A stretch of 8,852 bases of DNA, taken from NCBI GenBank assembly GCA_947591115.1, contig CANQCX010000074.1, forward strand, positions 1 through 8,852, written 5' to 3'. Shown one piece after another: positions 1 to 6,334 of this stretch. Position 1 is the first letter of the stretch; each line of letters begins with the position of its first letter. Position numbers and translations under genes: made by a program. The stretch comes from an uncultured Lachnospiraceae bacterium. Lineage in GTDB: Bacteria; Bacillota; Clostridia; Lachnospirales; Lachnospiraceae. The notes beneath the pieces were generated by a model. It saw nothing but the letters and a program-made list of their open reading frames with translations, had not been told where the DNA came from and did not search any database.

Positions 1-35
1 ACAGCAAGCGTCAGCACTTCTTTCGTATTTGCCAT
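1..35 (-). CDS. 5' end of an unidentified leftward gene (partial)
   Basis: Read on the minus strand, an ATG at 35-33 opens a frame MANTKEVLTLA, still open at the window edge. A purine-rich GAGAGGGG site (complement of 42-49) lies 6 bases before this ATG, and a TATAAT -10 box lies further upstream at 101-96, so this looks like a genuine gene start. Eleven residues are too few to assign a family. It is divergent from the spoVA operon and has an operator-like palindrome in its presumed leader, so it is probably under a dedicated repressor or activator. Its function is unknown. Confidence 0.55.
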   Translation of the reverse strand, partial: MANTKEVLTLA

Positions 36-61
36 AAAAAACCCCTCTCGTGTTTGATAGG

Positions 62-87
62 CGTTTGCAAACGGAGCTTTGCAAACG
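62..87. promoter_or_regulatory. Nested palindromic operator-like element
   Basis: Positions 62-73 read CGTTTGCAAACG, a perfect 12-base palindrome. The 10-mer TTTGCAAACG at 64-73 recurs at 78-87. The whole 62-87 segment is also an inverted repeat, with arms CGTTTGCAAA and TTTGCAAACG around a 6-base centre. AAACGTTT at 83-90 is another palindrome overlapping the right edge. The element lies just downstream of the minus-strand TATAAT box (96-101), a classic repressor position. Symmetric operators of this size are typical of LacI/GalR-type regulators. The match to the catabolite-response consensus is only partial, so the cognate factor is not identified. Confidence 0.55.
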
Positions 88-95
88 TTTCTTGT

Positions 96-124
96 ATTAT
101 ACACGTTTCTGTTCTAATTGTATC
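96..124 (-). promoter_or_regulatory. Vegetative-type promoter of the leftward gene
   Basis: On the minus strand TATAAT, a perfect -10 box, occupies 101-96. With a 17-base spacer the -35 hexamer is GATACA (124-119), a weak match to TTGACA. A start of transcription near position 89 would place the palindromic element 62-87 at the very beginning of the transcript. The weak -35 fits a regulated promoter. Confidence 0.45.
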
Positions 125-153
125 TCATATTTTAAAAAAAAATGTGCATACTA
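124..153 (+). promoter_or_regulatory. Candidate forespore (sigma-G type) promoter of the spoVA operon
   Basis: CATACTA at 147-153 is identical to the published -10 consensus for the Bacillus subtilis forespore factor sigma-G. Seventeen bases upstream, CTCATA at 124-129 keeps the ATA core of the TGAATA-type -35 element. Transcription would begin near 160, about 34 bases before the start of the small ORF at 194. The B. subtilis spoVA operon is under sigma-G, so the match is biologically coherent. The -35 half is imperfect. Confidence 0.5.
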
Positions 154-193
154 CCGTTACGGATAAAAAAACGTATGGGAAGGAGCAATAGGC

Positions 194-373
194 ATGAAGG
201 ACAGGGAAACAACGTGTGCAAAATTTTATCGGATCTTTCTTTTGATCCTTTTGACGCTTGCGCTAAGCGGCGGCGTCTGGTACTGCTGGAGCGCGGTACA
301 CAGCCGCAGCGTGCCGGAGGACGGGACGCTTGTACAAACCACCATTTGGACGGAGCCGGAAGTATGGCTGTAA
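194..373 (+). CDS. Small single-pass membrane protein leading the spoVA operon
   Basis: This is a 59-codon ORF beginning MKDRETTCAKF. It has a strong GGAAGGAG ribosome binding site at 178-185, 8 bases before the ATG, and ends with TAA at 371-373. Residues about 12-32 are hydrophobic (FYRIFLLILLTLALSGGVWY), forming one transmembrane segment or uncleaved signal anchor. A short polar tail follows, ending in WTEPEVWL. I do not recognise the family and B. subtilis has no such gene in its spoVA operon. It lies directly behind the candidate sigma-G promoter and its end overlaps the spoVAA start by 10 bases, so it should be co-expressed in the forespore. It could be a small SpoVA-associated membrane protein, or a leader ORF whose translation couples to spoVAA. 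Confidence 0.6.
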   Translation: MKDRETTCAKFYRIFLLILLTLALSGGVWYCWSAVHSRSVPEDGTLVQTTIWTEPEVWL

Positions 374-1017
374 AATCATCTGCGGTTTATATCAAAGCCG
401 ATATGCACACGATCGTCTTTGACCGGAACGTAACCATCAACGATGTCCTGAAAATCGAAGGGACGGATGAGGGAATGGTACGCCAGATCAAACAGATGAA
501 AATTTTTACCTTTCCGGATCCGTCAACGCTGAAAAAGAAAAAGAACCAGACGGAGGTTTTCTCCATTCTAAAGCTGATCGAAAAAATCCATGAAAAATAT
601 CCGGACGCAGAGGTGCAGAACTGCGGAGAGCAGGATTTTATCGTAGAATACGTGGGCGGCGTGCCGAAGCCGAAGTGGCTGGAGATTACAAAGCTGGTTC
701 TGCTGTGCGTGCTCGTGTTTTTCGGAGCGGCGTTTACCATTATGGCATTCAACAACGATATCGACGTCAACGGCGTATTTGCCCGCCTGTACGCGCAGTT
801 TGTCGGAGGGCAGAAACCTGCGGTAACCGAGCTGGAGGTCTGCTACAGCATTGGAATTGCCGTTGGGATTCTGGTATTTTTCAATCATGTCGGAAAGAAA
901 AAGATTACGCCGGATCCAACGCCGATTCAGGTGGAAATGCGCAAATATGAAAAAGACATGGATTTGACGATGATTGAAAATGCCAGCAGGAAAGGACACA
1001 ATCAGGATGTTAGCTGA
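364..1017 (+). CDS. spoVAA: Stage V sporulation protein AA
   Basis: SpoVAA is a component of the SpoVA machinery in the spore inner membrane, which takes up Ca-dipicolinic acid into the forespore and releases it at germination. The product is 217 residues, close to the 206 of B. subtilis. It has a soluble N-terminal half (about 1-105), a transmembrane helix at about 108-129 and a second at about 158-176. The second helix carries the recognisable YSIGIAVGILVFFNH segment, followed by a basic PxPxxVEM stretch, also found in the B. subtilis protein. The frame stays open back to 142, but those upstream residues look like random translation. The ATG at 364, with GGAG 8-11 bases upstream, gives the family N-terminus. 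It overlaps the preceding small ORF by 10 bases and spoVAB by 11. Confidence 0.93.
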   Translation: MAVKSSAVYIKADMHTIVFDRNVTINDVLKIEGTDEGMVRQIKQMKIFTFPDPSTLKKKKNQTEVFSILKLIEKIHEKYPDAEVQNCGEQDFIVEYVGGVPKPKWLEITKLVLLCVLVFFGAAFTIMAFNNDIDVNGVFARLYAQFVGGQKPAVTELEVCYSIGIAVGILVFFNHVGKKKITPDPTPIQVEMRKYEKDMDLTMIENASRKGHNQDVS

Positions 1018-1432
1018 ACATATCGTTTTGGCGTTTCTGGCGCTTTGCGCGGGCGCTGCCGTTTCCGCAGGAACCTTTGCGTTTATCCTCGTGATCGGTG
1101 TGGTTCCCCGTATGCTGCGGAGAGGAAATCTTGCGAAGCGGATCATTACGATCGAAAATACCGTATTTCTCGGCGTTATGGCAGGGGCGCTGCTGTCGCT
1201 GGTTTCATGGGAATGTAAGACGCCGTTTTTGTTTGCCGGTCATTTGATCTTGGCTCTTTACGGAATTTCCGCAGGAATTTTTGTAGGCTGCATTGCCGTC
1301 GCGCTGGCGGAAATCTTAGATACCTTTCCCATCCTGTTTCGGAGGGGAAAGATCAAGCGCGGTCTTCCCTGGGTTATGGCGGCGATGGCGTTCGGGAAAA
1401 TGGCGGGCGCGCTTTATTATTTTATGCCGTAG
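1007..1432 (+). CDS. spoVAB: Stage V sporulation protein AB
   Basis: This is a 141-residue polytopic membrane protein, the same length as B. subtilis SpoVAB. It belongs to the SpoVA dipicolinate transport system; its individual role is poorly defined. Hydrophobic segments lie at about 5-33, 52-68, 74-104 and 120-138. The GTFAFILVIGVVPRM and AVALAEILDTFPILFRR stretches match the family pattern. The frame opens earlier (ATGs at 974 and 980), but the ATG at 1007 gives the family N-terminus MLAEHIVLAFLAL and has AAAGG 11 bases upstream. The start lies inside the end of spoVAA, so expression is probably translationally coupled. Confidence 0.9.
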   Translation: MLAEHIVLAFLALCAGAAVSAGTFAFILVIGVVPRMLRRGNLAKRIITIENTVFLGVMAGALLSLVSWECKTPFLFAGHLILALYGISAGIFVGCIAVALAEILDTFPILFRRGKIKRGLPWVMAAMAFGKMAGALYYFMP

Positions 1433-1460
1433 AAAAGAAAAAAGAAATGAGGACGATTAT

Positions 1461-1943
1461 ATGAAAAAAGAACAGTTGCCGAAAGGACAGCAGGAGAGGA
1501 ACGATGCTTATAACGAATACGTAAAGCAGGTAACTCCGACGCACAATCTCTGGATGAATATGGCAAAGGCGTTTCTGCTTGGCGGAGCCATCTGTCTGTT
1601 GGGACAGATCATCGTCAATGTCGGAATGCAGCGGTTTGGTCTGGGGCAAAAGGACGCCTCCACATGGTGCAGCCTGATTCTGGTGCTGCTCAGCGTGGTC
1701 TTAACCAGCTTAAACGTATATCCTTTGCTTGCCAACTGGGGCGGCGCGGGCGCGCTTGTCCCGATTACCGGATTTGCAAACGGCGTGTGCGCCTCTGCGG
1801 TGGAATTTCAAAAAGAAGGTCAGGTCTTCGGAATCGGAAGCCAGATCTTTAAAATTGCGGGTCCCGTCATTTTATACGGAATCTTTTCCAGTTGGGTGCT
1901 GGGACTTCTCTACTGGATCTTAAAGCTTTTCGGATTATTTTAA
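1461..1943 (+). CDS. spoVAC: Stage V sporulation protein AC
   Basis: SpoVAC is an inner-membrane protein of the spore; the B. subtilis protein behaves as a mechanosensitive channel involved in Ca-dipicolinate release. The product has 160 residues (B. subtilis 150). It has a soluble, charged N-terminus (1-30) and hydrophobic segments at about 35-55, 68-90 and 132-158. The family signature is clear: GGAGALVPITGFANGV at 94-109, then GxGSQIFKIAGPVILYG at 124-140. GAGG (1449-1452) sits 8 bases before the ATG. It follows spoVAB after 28 bases. A strong terminator comes only 15 bases after its stop, so spoVAD and spoVAE are absent from this transcript. Confidence 0.95.
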   Translation: MKKEQLPKGQQERNDAYNEYVKQVTPTHNLWMNMAKAFLLGGAICLLGQIIVNVGMQRFGLGQKDASTWCSLILVLLSVVLTSLNVYPLLANWGGAGALVPITGFANGVCASAVEFQKEGQVFGIGSQIFKIAGPVILYGIFSSWVLGLLYWILKLFGLF

Positions 1944-1958
1944 AAAAAAGAAATTTGG

Positions 1959-1991
1959 GCCGGAAAAGAGCATTTTCCGGCTTTTGCTTTT
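1959..1991 (+). terminator. Intrinsic terminator of the spoVA operon
   Basis: A perfect 9-base-pair stem, GCCGGAAAA (1959-1967) with TTTTCCGGC (1973-1981), encloses a 5-base loop. It is followed by TTTTGCTTTT. It stands 15 bases after the spoVAC stop and ends the sporulation transcript before pulA. Confidence 0.9.
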
Positions 1992-2010
1992 AATAAAAGA
2001 ATGTTATAAT
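1984..2010 (+). promoter_or_regulatory. Extended -10 promoter of pulA
   Basis: TGTTATAAT at 2002-2010 is a perfect TATAAT preceded by the TGN extension. No good -35 exists: the best is TTGCTT at 1984-1989 with a 15-base spacer, inside the T-rich tail of the upstream terminator. An extended -10 can compensate for this. Transcription would begin near 2017, giving a leader of about 38 bases. No operator palindrome is evident here. Confidence 0.55.
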
Positions 2011-2054
2011 AAAACATCAGATGTAAAACTGCACACAAGGGAAGGAGAAGGGAT

Positions 2055-4730
2055 ATGAAAAAAAGATGGAGTGCATTTGTGATGGCGGTTGCGATGCTTG
2101 TTTTAACGGTATCTGCAGCAGTCGTAGAGCCTGCGCCGATACGGGCGGACGGGGAACGGACGCTGAAGCTGCATTATCACAGGGAAGACGGAAACTACGA
2201 CGGCTGGGATGTGTGGCTGTGGGAAGAAGGCAAGGACGGAAACGGCTATGCATTTGAAGACGTTGACGGGGAAATGGTTGCGACGATGGAGGTTTCTCCG
2301 GGAACGACCAGCGTCGGCTTTATCGTCCGGACAGAGGACTGGACGAAGGATGTCGATGCGGATCAGTTTATTGACATTTCGGAAGTGATTTCCGGCGAGG
2401 TACATATTTATGTAGAATCCGGAGTGGAGGGGTATGAAAAAGTATACGGCTTAGATGCCGTAACCGGAGTCAATTTAAAAAGCGCCGTATATAACGGGGA
2501 CGGTACGATTTCCGTAGAAATGACGGCAGCGCTGGAGCAGGATGCCGCACAGGCGTTTACCGTAGCCGGAAAAGAGCAGGCGGTAGAGATCTCTAAGGCG
2601 GAGGACAAGGGAAACAATCAGTACGTGCTGTATCTGGCGGAAGAATTAGACAATGCAAAGCAATACACGATTACCTTTGACGGGATTGAATATTCGGTTC
2701 AGATGCCGATCGTTTATTCCACGCAGGAATTTGAAGATGCATATACCTATGACGGGGACGATCTGGGAGCCGTATGGACCAAAGAGAAGACGACGTTCCG
2801 CGTATGGGCGCCGACGGCGGACGAGGTTTCGGTAAACCTCTACGAATCGGGAACGGACAATACCGATGACCGGATCGAGCAGCTTCCGATGAAGGCGGAT
2901 GAAAACGGTACATGGGTTGCGGAGAAGGAAGGCGATCTGAACGGCACTTACTATACCTATACGGTAACGCTGGATGGAACCCAAACGGAGGCGTGCGATC
3001 CGTATGCCAGAACGACGGGCGTAAACGGAATGCGGGCAATGGTCATTGATCTGGATTCCAGCGATCCGGACGGATGGGACTCGGATTCCAATCCGCACGA
3101 AGGAGAAGGCATCAACGATGCGATTATTTATGAAGCGCATATCCGCGACCTGACGGTTGGTTCAGGCGCCGGAATTACCAATGCCGGAAAATATCTGGGA
3201 CTGACCGAGACGGGCACAAAGACGGCTTCCGGAATTGCAACGGGCGTGGATCATATCAAAGAGCTGGGCGTAACGCATCTGCACCTGCTTCCGATTTATG
3301 ATTTCGGCTCGGTAGATGAAACGGGCGCGGGCAGTCCGTATAACTGGGGTTACGATCCGGTCAATTACAATGTGCCGGAGGGTTCGTATTCTACGGATCC
3401 GTATAACGGAGAGGTGCGCGTAAAGGAAATGAAGCAGATGGTTCAGTCGCTTCATGAAAACGGAATCAGCGTGGTTATGGATGTGGTTTACAACCATGTA
3501 TATAACGCGTCGGAATTCTGCTTTAACAAGATCGTGCCGGGATATTTTTCAAGAATTAACGCGAACGGCGCTTATTCCAACGGCTCCGGCTGCGGGAACG
3601 ATACGGCGTCCGAACGCGCAATGGTAAAAAAATACATTGTGGATTCCGTCAGCTACTGGGCGGACGAATATCACATCGACGGCTTCCGGTTTGATCTGGT
3701 CGGACTTTTAGATACGGAAACCATCAATGCGATCGTAGAAGAAGTGCATAAAGATCATCCAAGCGTGATCTTCTACGGAGAAGGATGGACGATGTCTACG
3801 GATGTAACAAAAGAAGGCTATACGATGGCAACGCAGCAGAGCTCGGAAAAAACGCCGGAATTCGCATTCTTTAACGATTCCATCCGCGATACCTTAAAAG
3901 GAAACGTATTTAATACCGGAGAGGTCGGCTATGTATCCGGCGCACTGAATACAGAAGCGGCGCTGGAGCGCAGTTTTCTCGGAGCGGAGACTTGGTGCAA
4001 GAATCCGTCGCAGACGATCAACTATGCCTCCTGCCACGATAATCTGACGCTTTTTGACCGGCTGGCCATTTCCAGACCGGACGCCGAAAAAGAGGATCTG
4101 ATCCGGATGAATAATCTGGCGGCGGCGATCTATATGACGGCGGAGGGCGTACCGTTCTTTCAGGCAGGAGAGGAAATGCTGCGTTCCAAAGAGCATGCGG
4201 ACGGAACGTTTGACGAGAACAGCTATGCGTCGGGCGATACGATCAACGCGCTCCGCTGGCTCAATCTGGAGGATGAAAGCTATGCGGCGGTTATGGAATA
4301 CTACAAAGGCCTGATCGCATTTCGGAAGGCGCATGGCGCACTCCGGCTTTCGTCGGCAGAGGACGTATCGGAGCATGTAACGCCGGTAAAAGACTTGGCC
4401 GACAACGTTTTGGCATTTGACATTACGGGCGGCGTCAACAAAGAAACAGCCGAAGAACTGTATGTGATCTTCAATGCGAATCCAGAAGCGGCGGAAGTCG
4501 AGCTGCCGGAGGGCAAATGGAATGTTTACATTAACGGAGAAAAAGCCGGAACCGAGGTACTGGATCAGGTCGAGGGCGGCAAAGTGACCGTAGAGGCGAT
4601 TTCAGCGATGGTTCTGGTACGGGAAGGCAGTATGGGCATGGTTCCGCTGATCGCAGGAATTGCGGTACTGGCAGTGATCGCGATCGGAATCGCACTGTTC
4701 GCGGTAAAGAGAGTAAAGAGCGCATCCTAG
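2055..4730 (+). CDS. pulA: Type I pullulanase, exported and membrane-anchored
   Basis: This 891-residue enzyme should hydrolyse alpha-1,6 branch linkages of pullulan, amylopectin or glycogen-type glucans outside the cell. A signal peptide (about 1-31) leads to a CBM41/PUD starch-binding domain (about 36-122, with YHREDGNYDGWDVWLW). A pullulanase-associated linker domain (about 136-218) and a CBM48-like domain (about 245-325, with FRVWAPTADEV) follow. The GH13 domain has the type I pullulanase hallmark YNWGYDP (429-435), region I DVVYNH (476-481), nucleophile D547 in GFRFDLVG, acid/base E576 in YGEGW, and D662 in SCHDN. A beta-sandwich (about 770-857) precedes a transmembrane helix (about 862-884) and a short basic tail (KRVKSAS), with no LPXTG motif. 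GGAGAAGGG precedes the ATG. It is flanked by terminators, so it is probably monocistronic. Confidence 0.95.
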   Translation: MKKRWSAFVMAVAMLVLTVSAAVVEPAPIRADGERTLKLHYHREDGNYDGWDVWLWEEGKDGNGYAFEDVDGEMVATMEVSPGTTSVGFIVRTEDWTKDVDADQFIDISEVISGEVHIYVESGVEGYEKVYGLDAVTGVNLKSAVYNGDGTISVEMTAALEQDAAQAFTVAGKEQAVEISKAEDKGNNQYVLYLAEELDNAKQYTITFDGIEYSVQMPIVYSTQEFEDAYTYDGDDLGAVWTKEKTTFRVWAPTADEVSVNLYESGTDNTDDRIEQLPMKADENGTWVAEKEGDLNGTYYTYTVTLDGTQTEACDPYARTTGVNGMRAMVIDLDSSDPDGWDSDSNPHEGEGINDAIIYEAHIRDLTVGSGAGITNAGKYLGLTETGTKTASGIATGVDHIKELGVTHLHLLPIYDFGSVDETGAGSPYNWGYDPVNYNVPEGSYSTDPYNGEVRVKEMKQMVQSLHENGISVVMDVVYNHVYNASEFCFNKIVPGYFSRINANGAYSNGSGCGNDTASERAMVKKYIVDSVSYWADEYHIDGFRFDLVGLLDTETINAIVEEVHKDHPSVIFYGEGWTMSTDVTKEGYTMATQQSSEKTPEFAFFNDSIRDTLKGNVFNTGEVGYVSGALNTEAALERSFLGAETWCKNPSQTINYASCHDNLTLFDRLAISRPDAEKEDLIRMNNLAAAIYMTAEGVPFFQAGEEMLRSKEHADGTFDENSYASGDTINALRWLNLEDESYAAVMEYYKGLIAFRKAHGALRLSSAEDVSEHVTPVKDLADNVLAFDITGGVNKETAEELYVIFNANPEAAEVELPEGKWNVYINGEKAGTEVLDQVEGGKVTVEAISAMVLVREGSMGMVPLIAGIAVLAVIAIGIALFAVKRVKSAS

Positions 4731-4744
4731 AATAACGGTGCAGA

Positions 4745-4792
4745 CAGGGTGGCAGAATGAGCATTTATGGTATCATTCCGCCACCTGTTTTT
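4745..4792 (+). terminator. Intrinsic terminator after pulA
   Basis: GGTGGCAGAATGA (4748-4760) pairs with TCATTCCGCCACC (4773-4785), with one A-C mismatch and a 12-base loop. A T-run follows at 4788-4792. It lies just after the pulA stop and separates pulA from the signalling operon. Confidence 0.85.
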
Positions 4793-4819
4793 ACCATCCG
4801 TTCTGCTGTAGAAACGCAT

Positions 4820-4848
4820 TTGACGCGGTATGTTTTTTATGATAAGAT
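4820..4848 (+). promoter_or_regulatory. Sigma-A-type promoter of the phosphorelay/c-di-GMP operon
   Basis: TTGACG at 4820-4825 is a 5/6 match to the -35 consensus. Exactly 17 bases later TAAGAT (4843-4848) is a 4/6 match to the -10. Transcription would start near 4855, giving a short leader before the AGGAGGG ribosome site at 4865-4871. I see no riboswitch-like structure in this short leader. Confidence 0.6.
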
Positions 4849-4878
4849 AACCATGAATGCTTTTAGGAGGGTATAAAT

Positions 4879-5229
4879 ATGGCGTTATTAGAGGATTTAA
4901 AGGTACTTGGCGTAGATACGGAAGAAGGACTGGAACGCATGGGCGGAAATTCGGCGCTCTATGAGCGGATGCTTTTTAAGTTTCTGGATATGATGCAGCA
5001 ATCGTCAGTGCAGCCGGATTTTGACAGCAATGACTACGAAGAGATTATTGAAAAGGCGCACGCAATCAAAGGCGTTTCCGGAAATCTGTCGCTTACTCCG
5101 ATCTATAAAGCATATTCGGAGGTAGTCAGTCTGCTTCGCGCCGGAGAGCCGGATAAAGCAAAAGCGGAGCTGATCAATGTACTTCCGGTTCAGATGGAGA
5201 TCATCAAATGCATTGAGAAATATCAGTAA
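4879..5229 (+). CDS. Stand-alone HPt histidine phosphotransfer protein
   Basis: The 116-residue cytoplasmic protein matches the HPt four-helix-bundle family. It carries the signature AHAIKGVSGNLS, in which H61 is the phosphorylated histidine in an HxxKG context. Its N-terminal DTEEGLERMGGNSALYERMLFKF pattern (14-36) is typical of HPt helix 1-2. HPt proteins carry phosphate between receiver domains in multistep phosphorelays. Its start has a near-ideal AGGAGGG site 7 bases upstream and it is first in the operon. The next gene starts 8 bases after its stop. Likely partners are the downstream kinase (if it carries a receiver beyond the window) and the two REC-HD-GYP proteins. Confidence 0.9.
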   Translation: MALLEDLKVLGVDTEEGLERMGGNSALYERMLFKFLDMMQQSSVQPDFDSNDYEEIIEKAHAIKGVSGNLSLTPIYKAYSEVVSLLRAGEPDKAKAELINVLPVQMEIIKCIEKYQ

Positions 5230-5237
5230 AGGTTTGA

Positions 5238-6299
5238 ATGGCAATGGAGAATCAAATGAAGAAGGATAAAACGATACTAATCGTAGATGATGTGGAGATC
5301 AATCGCGCGATTCTGGCAGCGATTTTCTGCGAAGAATACAATATCGTAGAGGCGGAGAACGGTCAGCAGGCGATCGAGCTGCTCGACGGGGAACAGTCGT
5401 TTTCCGCGGTGCTTTTGGATCTTCTGATGCCGGAGGTAAATGGGATCGGCGTTCTTGAGGAGATGAACCGAAACGGCAGTATTCGAACGATACCGGTATT
5501 TTTAATTACCGCTGCGGAGAGTCAGGAAATGCTGCTCGAAGGGTATAATCTTGGAGCGATCGACGTGATTACCAAGCCGTTTTTGTCACAGTTCTTAAAA
5601 TGCCGCGTGAACAATGTCATTGAATTGTATGAGCATCGGAACGAGCTTGAGAAGATCGTGGCGGAGCAGGTGGAGCGGCTGAATCATCTGAACCAGTCGG
5701 TTGTAGAAACGCTGGCTACCCTGATCGAGTTTCGGGACTGCGAATCGGGCGAGCATGTAAAACGGATCTGCGGACTGACGCGCATTTTGATGAAAGAAGT
5801 AAGCAAGACCTATCCGGAGTACTATCTGCCGAAGGAGGAGATCGACAAGATCGTGACCTCATCGATTCTTCATGACATCGGAAAGATCGCCGTACCGGAT
5901 AATATTTTAAATAAACCGGGCAAGCTGACGGCGGAAGAATTTGAGATCATGAAGCAGCATACGGTACGAGGCTGCGAGCTGCTTTCGAATATACCGGATA
6001 TTATGGACGCCGGAATTTATAATTACAGTTATGATATCTGCCGCCACCATCATGAGCGGTGGGACGGACGGGGATATCCGGACGGCCTGAAGGGAGACGA
6101 TATTTCCATTTGGGCGCAGGTGGTTTCGGTTGCGGACGTTTATGACGCGCTGACCTCGGTCCGCGTATACAAAAAGGCGTTCAGCTCCGAGAAAGCGGTG
6201 GATATGATCTTTAACGGCGAATGCGGCGTATTCAATCCGAAGGTGCTTTACGTATTTAAAAAGTCTCTGGATAAGATTCAGGAGATACACAAGCTTTGA
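5238..6299 (+). CDS. REC-HD-GYP response regulator, predicted c-di-GMP phosphodiesterase
   Basis: This is an RpfG-like 353-residue cytoplasmic protein. The receiver domain (about 11-130) has acidic residues D17/D18, phospho-acceptor D61 in LLDLLMPEVNG, T91 and K113. A helical linker (about 131-155) leads into an HD-GYP domain (about 156-350). All metal-binding positions known for active HD-GYP enzymes appear present: E169, H173, H212-D213 (LHDIGK), H241, H271-H272 and D300. The GYP motif is HHHERWDGRGYP (270-281). Such enzymes hydrolyse cyclic di-GMP to pGpG or GMP. Two starts are plausible: ATG 5238 with AAAGG 5 bases upstream, and ATG 5256 (MKKDKTILIVDD) with GGAGA 5 bases upstream. The second would remove six non-conserved residues. 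Confidence 0.93.
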   Translation: MAMENQMKKDKTILIVDDVEINRAILAAIFCEEYNIVEAENGQQAIELLDGEQSFSAVLLDLLMPEVNGIGVLEEMNRNGSIRTIPVFLITAAESQEMLLEGYNLGAIDVITKPFLSQFLKCRVNNVIELYEHRNELEKIVAEQVERLNHLNQSVVETLATLIEFRDCESGEHVKRICGLTRILMKEVSKTYPEYYLPKEEIDKIVTSSILHDIGKIAVPDNILNKPGKLTAEEFEIMKQHTVRGCELLSNIPDIMDAGIYNYSYDICRHHHERWDGRGYPDGLKGDDISIWAQVVSVADVYDALTSVRVYKKAFSSEKAVDMIFNGECGVFNPKVLYVFKKSLDKIQEIHKL

Positions 6300-6334
6300 G
6301 TGAATCTTGAAAATTGGAAGGGCATAGAGCATAT

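Noticed and set aside
76..96. Catabolite response element (CcpA site) around TGCAAACGTTTCTT
   Set aside because: It matches the central CG and some flanks but misses several conserved outer positions. The surrounding repeats are better explained by a different symmetric operator.
142..363. N-terminal extension of the spoVAA frame back to the ATG at 142
   Set aside because: The first 74 residues do not resemble SpoVAA, the 142 ATG lacks a ribosome site and lies before the likely transcription start. The ATG at 364 gives the normal family length and N-terminus.
2646..3140. 164-codon minus-strand frame inside pulA, and other antisense frames (568-1146, 3894-4376, 5907-6350)
   Set aside because: They are shadows of strongly supported plus-strand genes. 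Their translations are rich in Arg, Ile and Pro without domain features, and they lack ribosome sites.
4793..4878. c-di-GMP riboswitch in the leader of the signalling operon
   Set aside because: The expected leader is only about 24 bases after the promoter, and no GEMM-type conserved sequence or paired helices could be seen.
6314..6334. TTG start for the second REC-HD-GYP gene
   Set aside because: No ribosome binding site lies before it, and the receiver domain begins normally just after the ATG at 6335.
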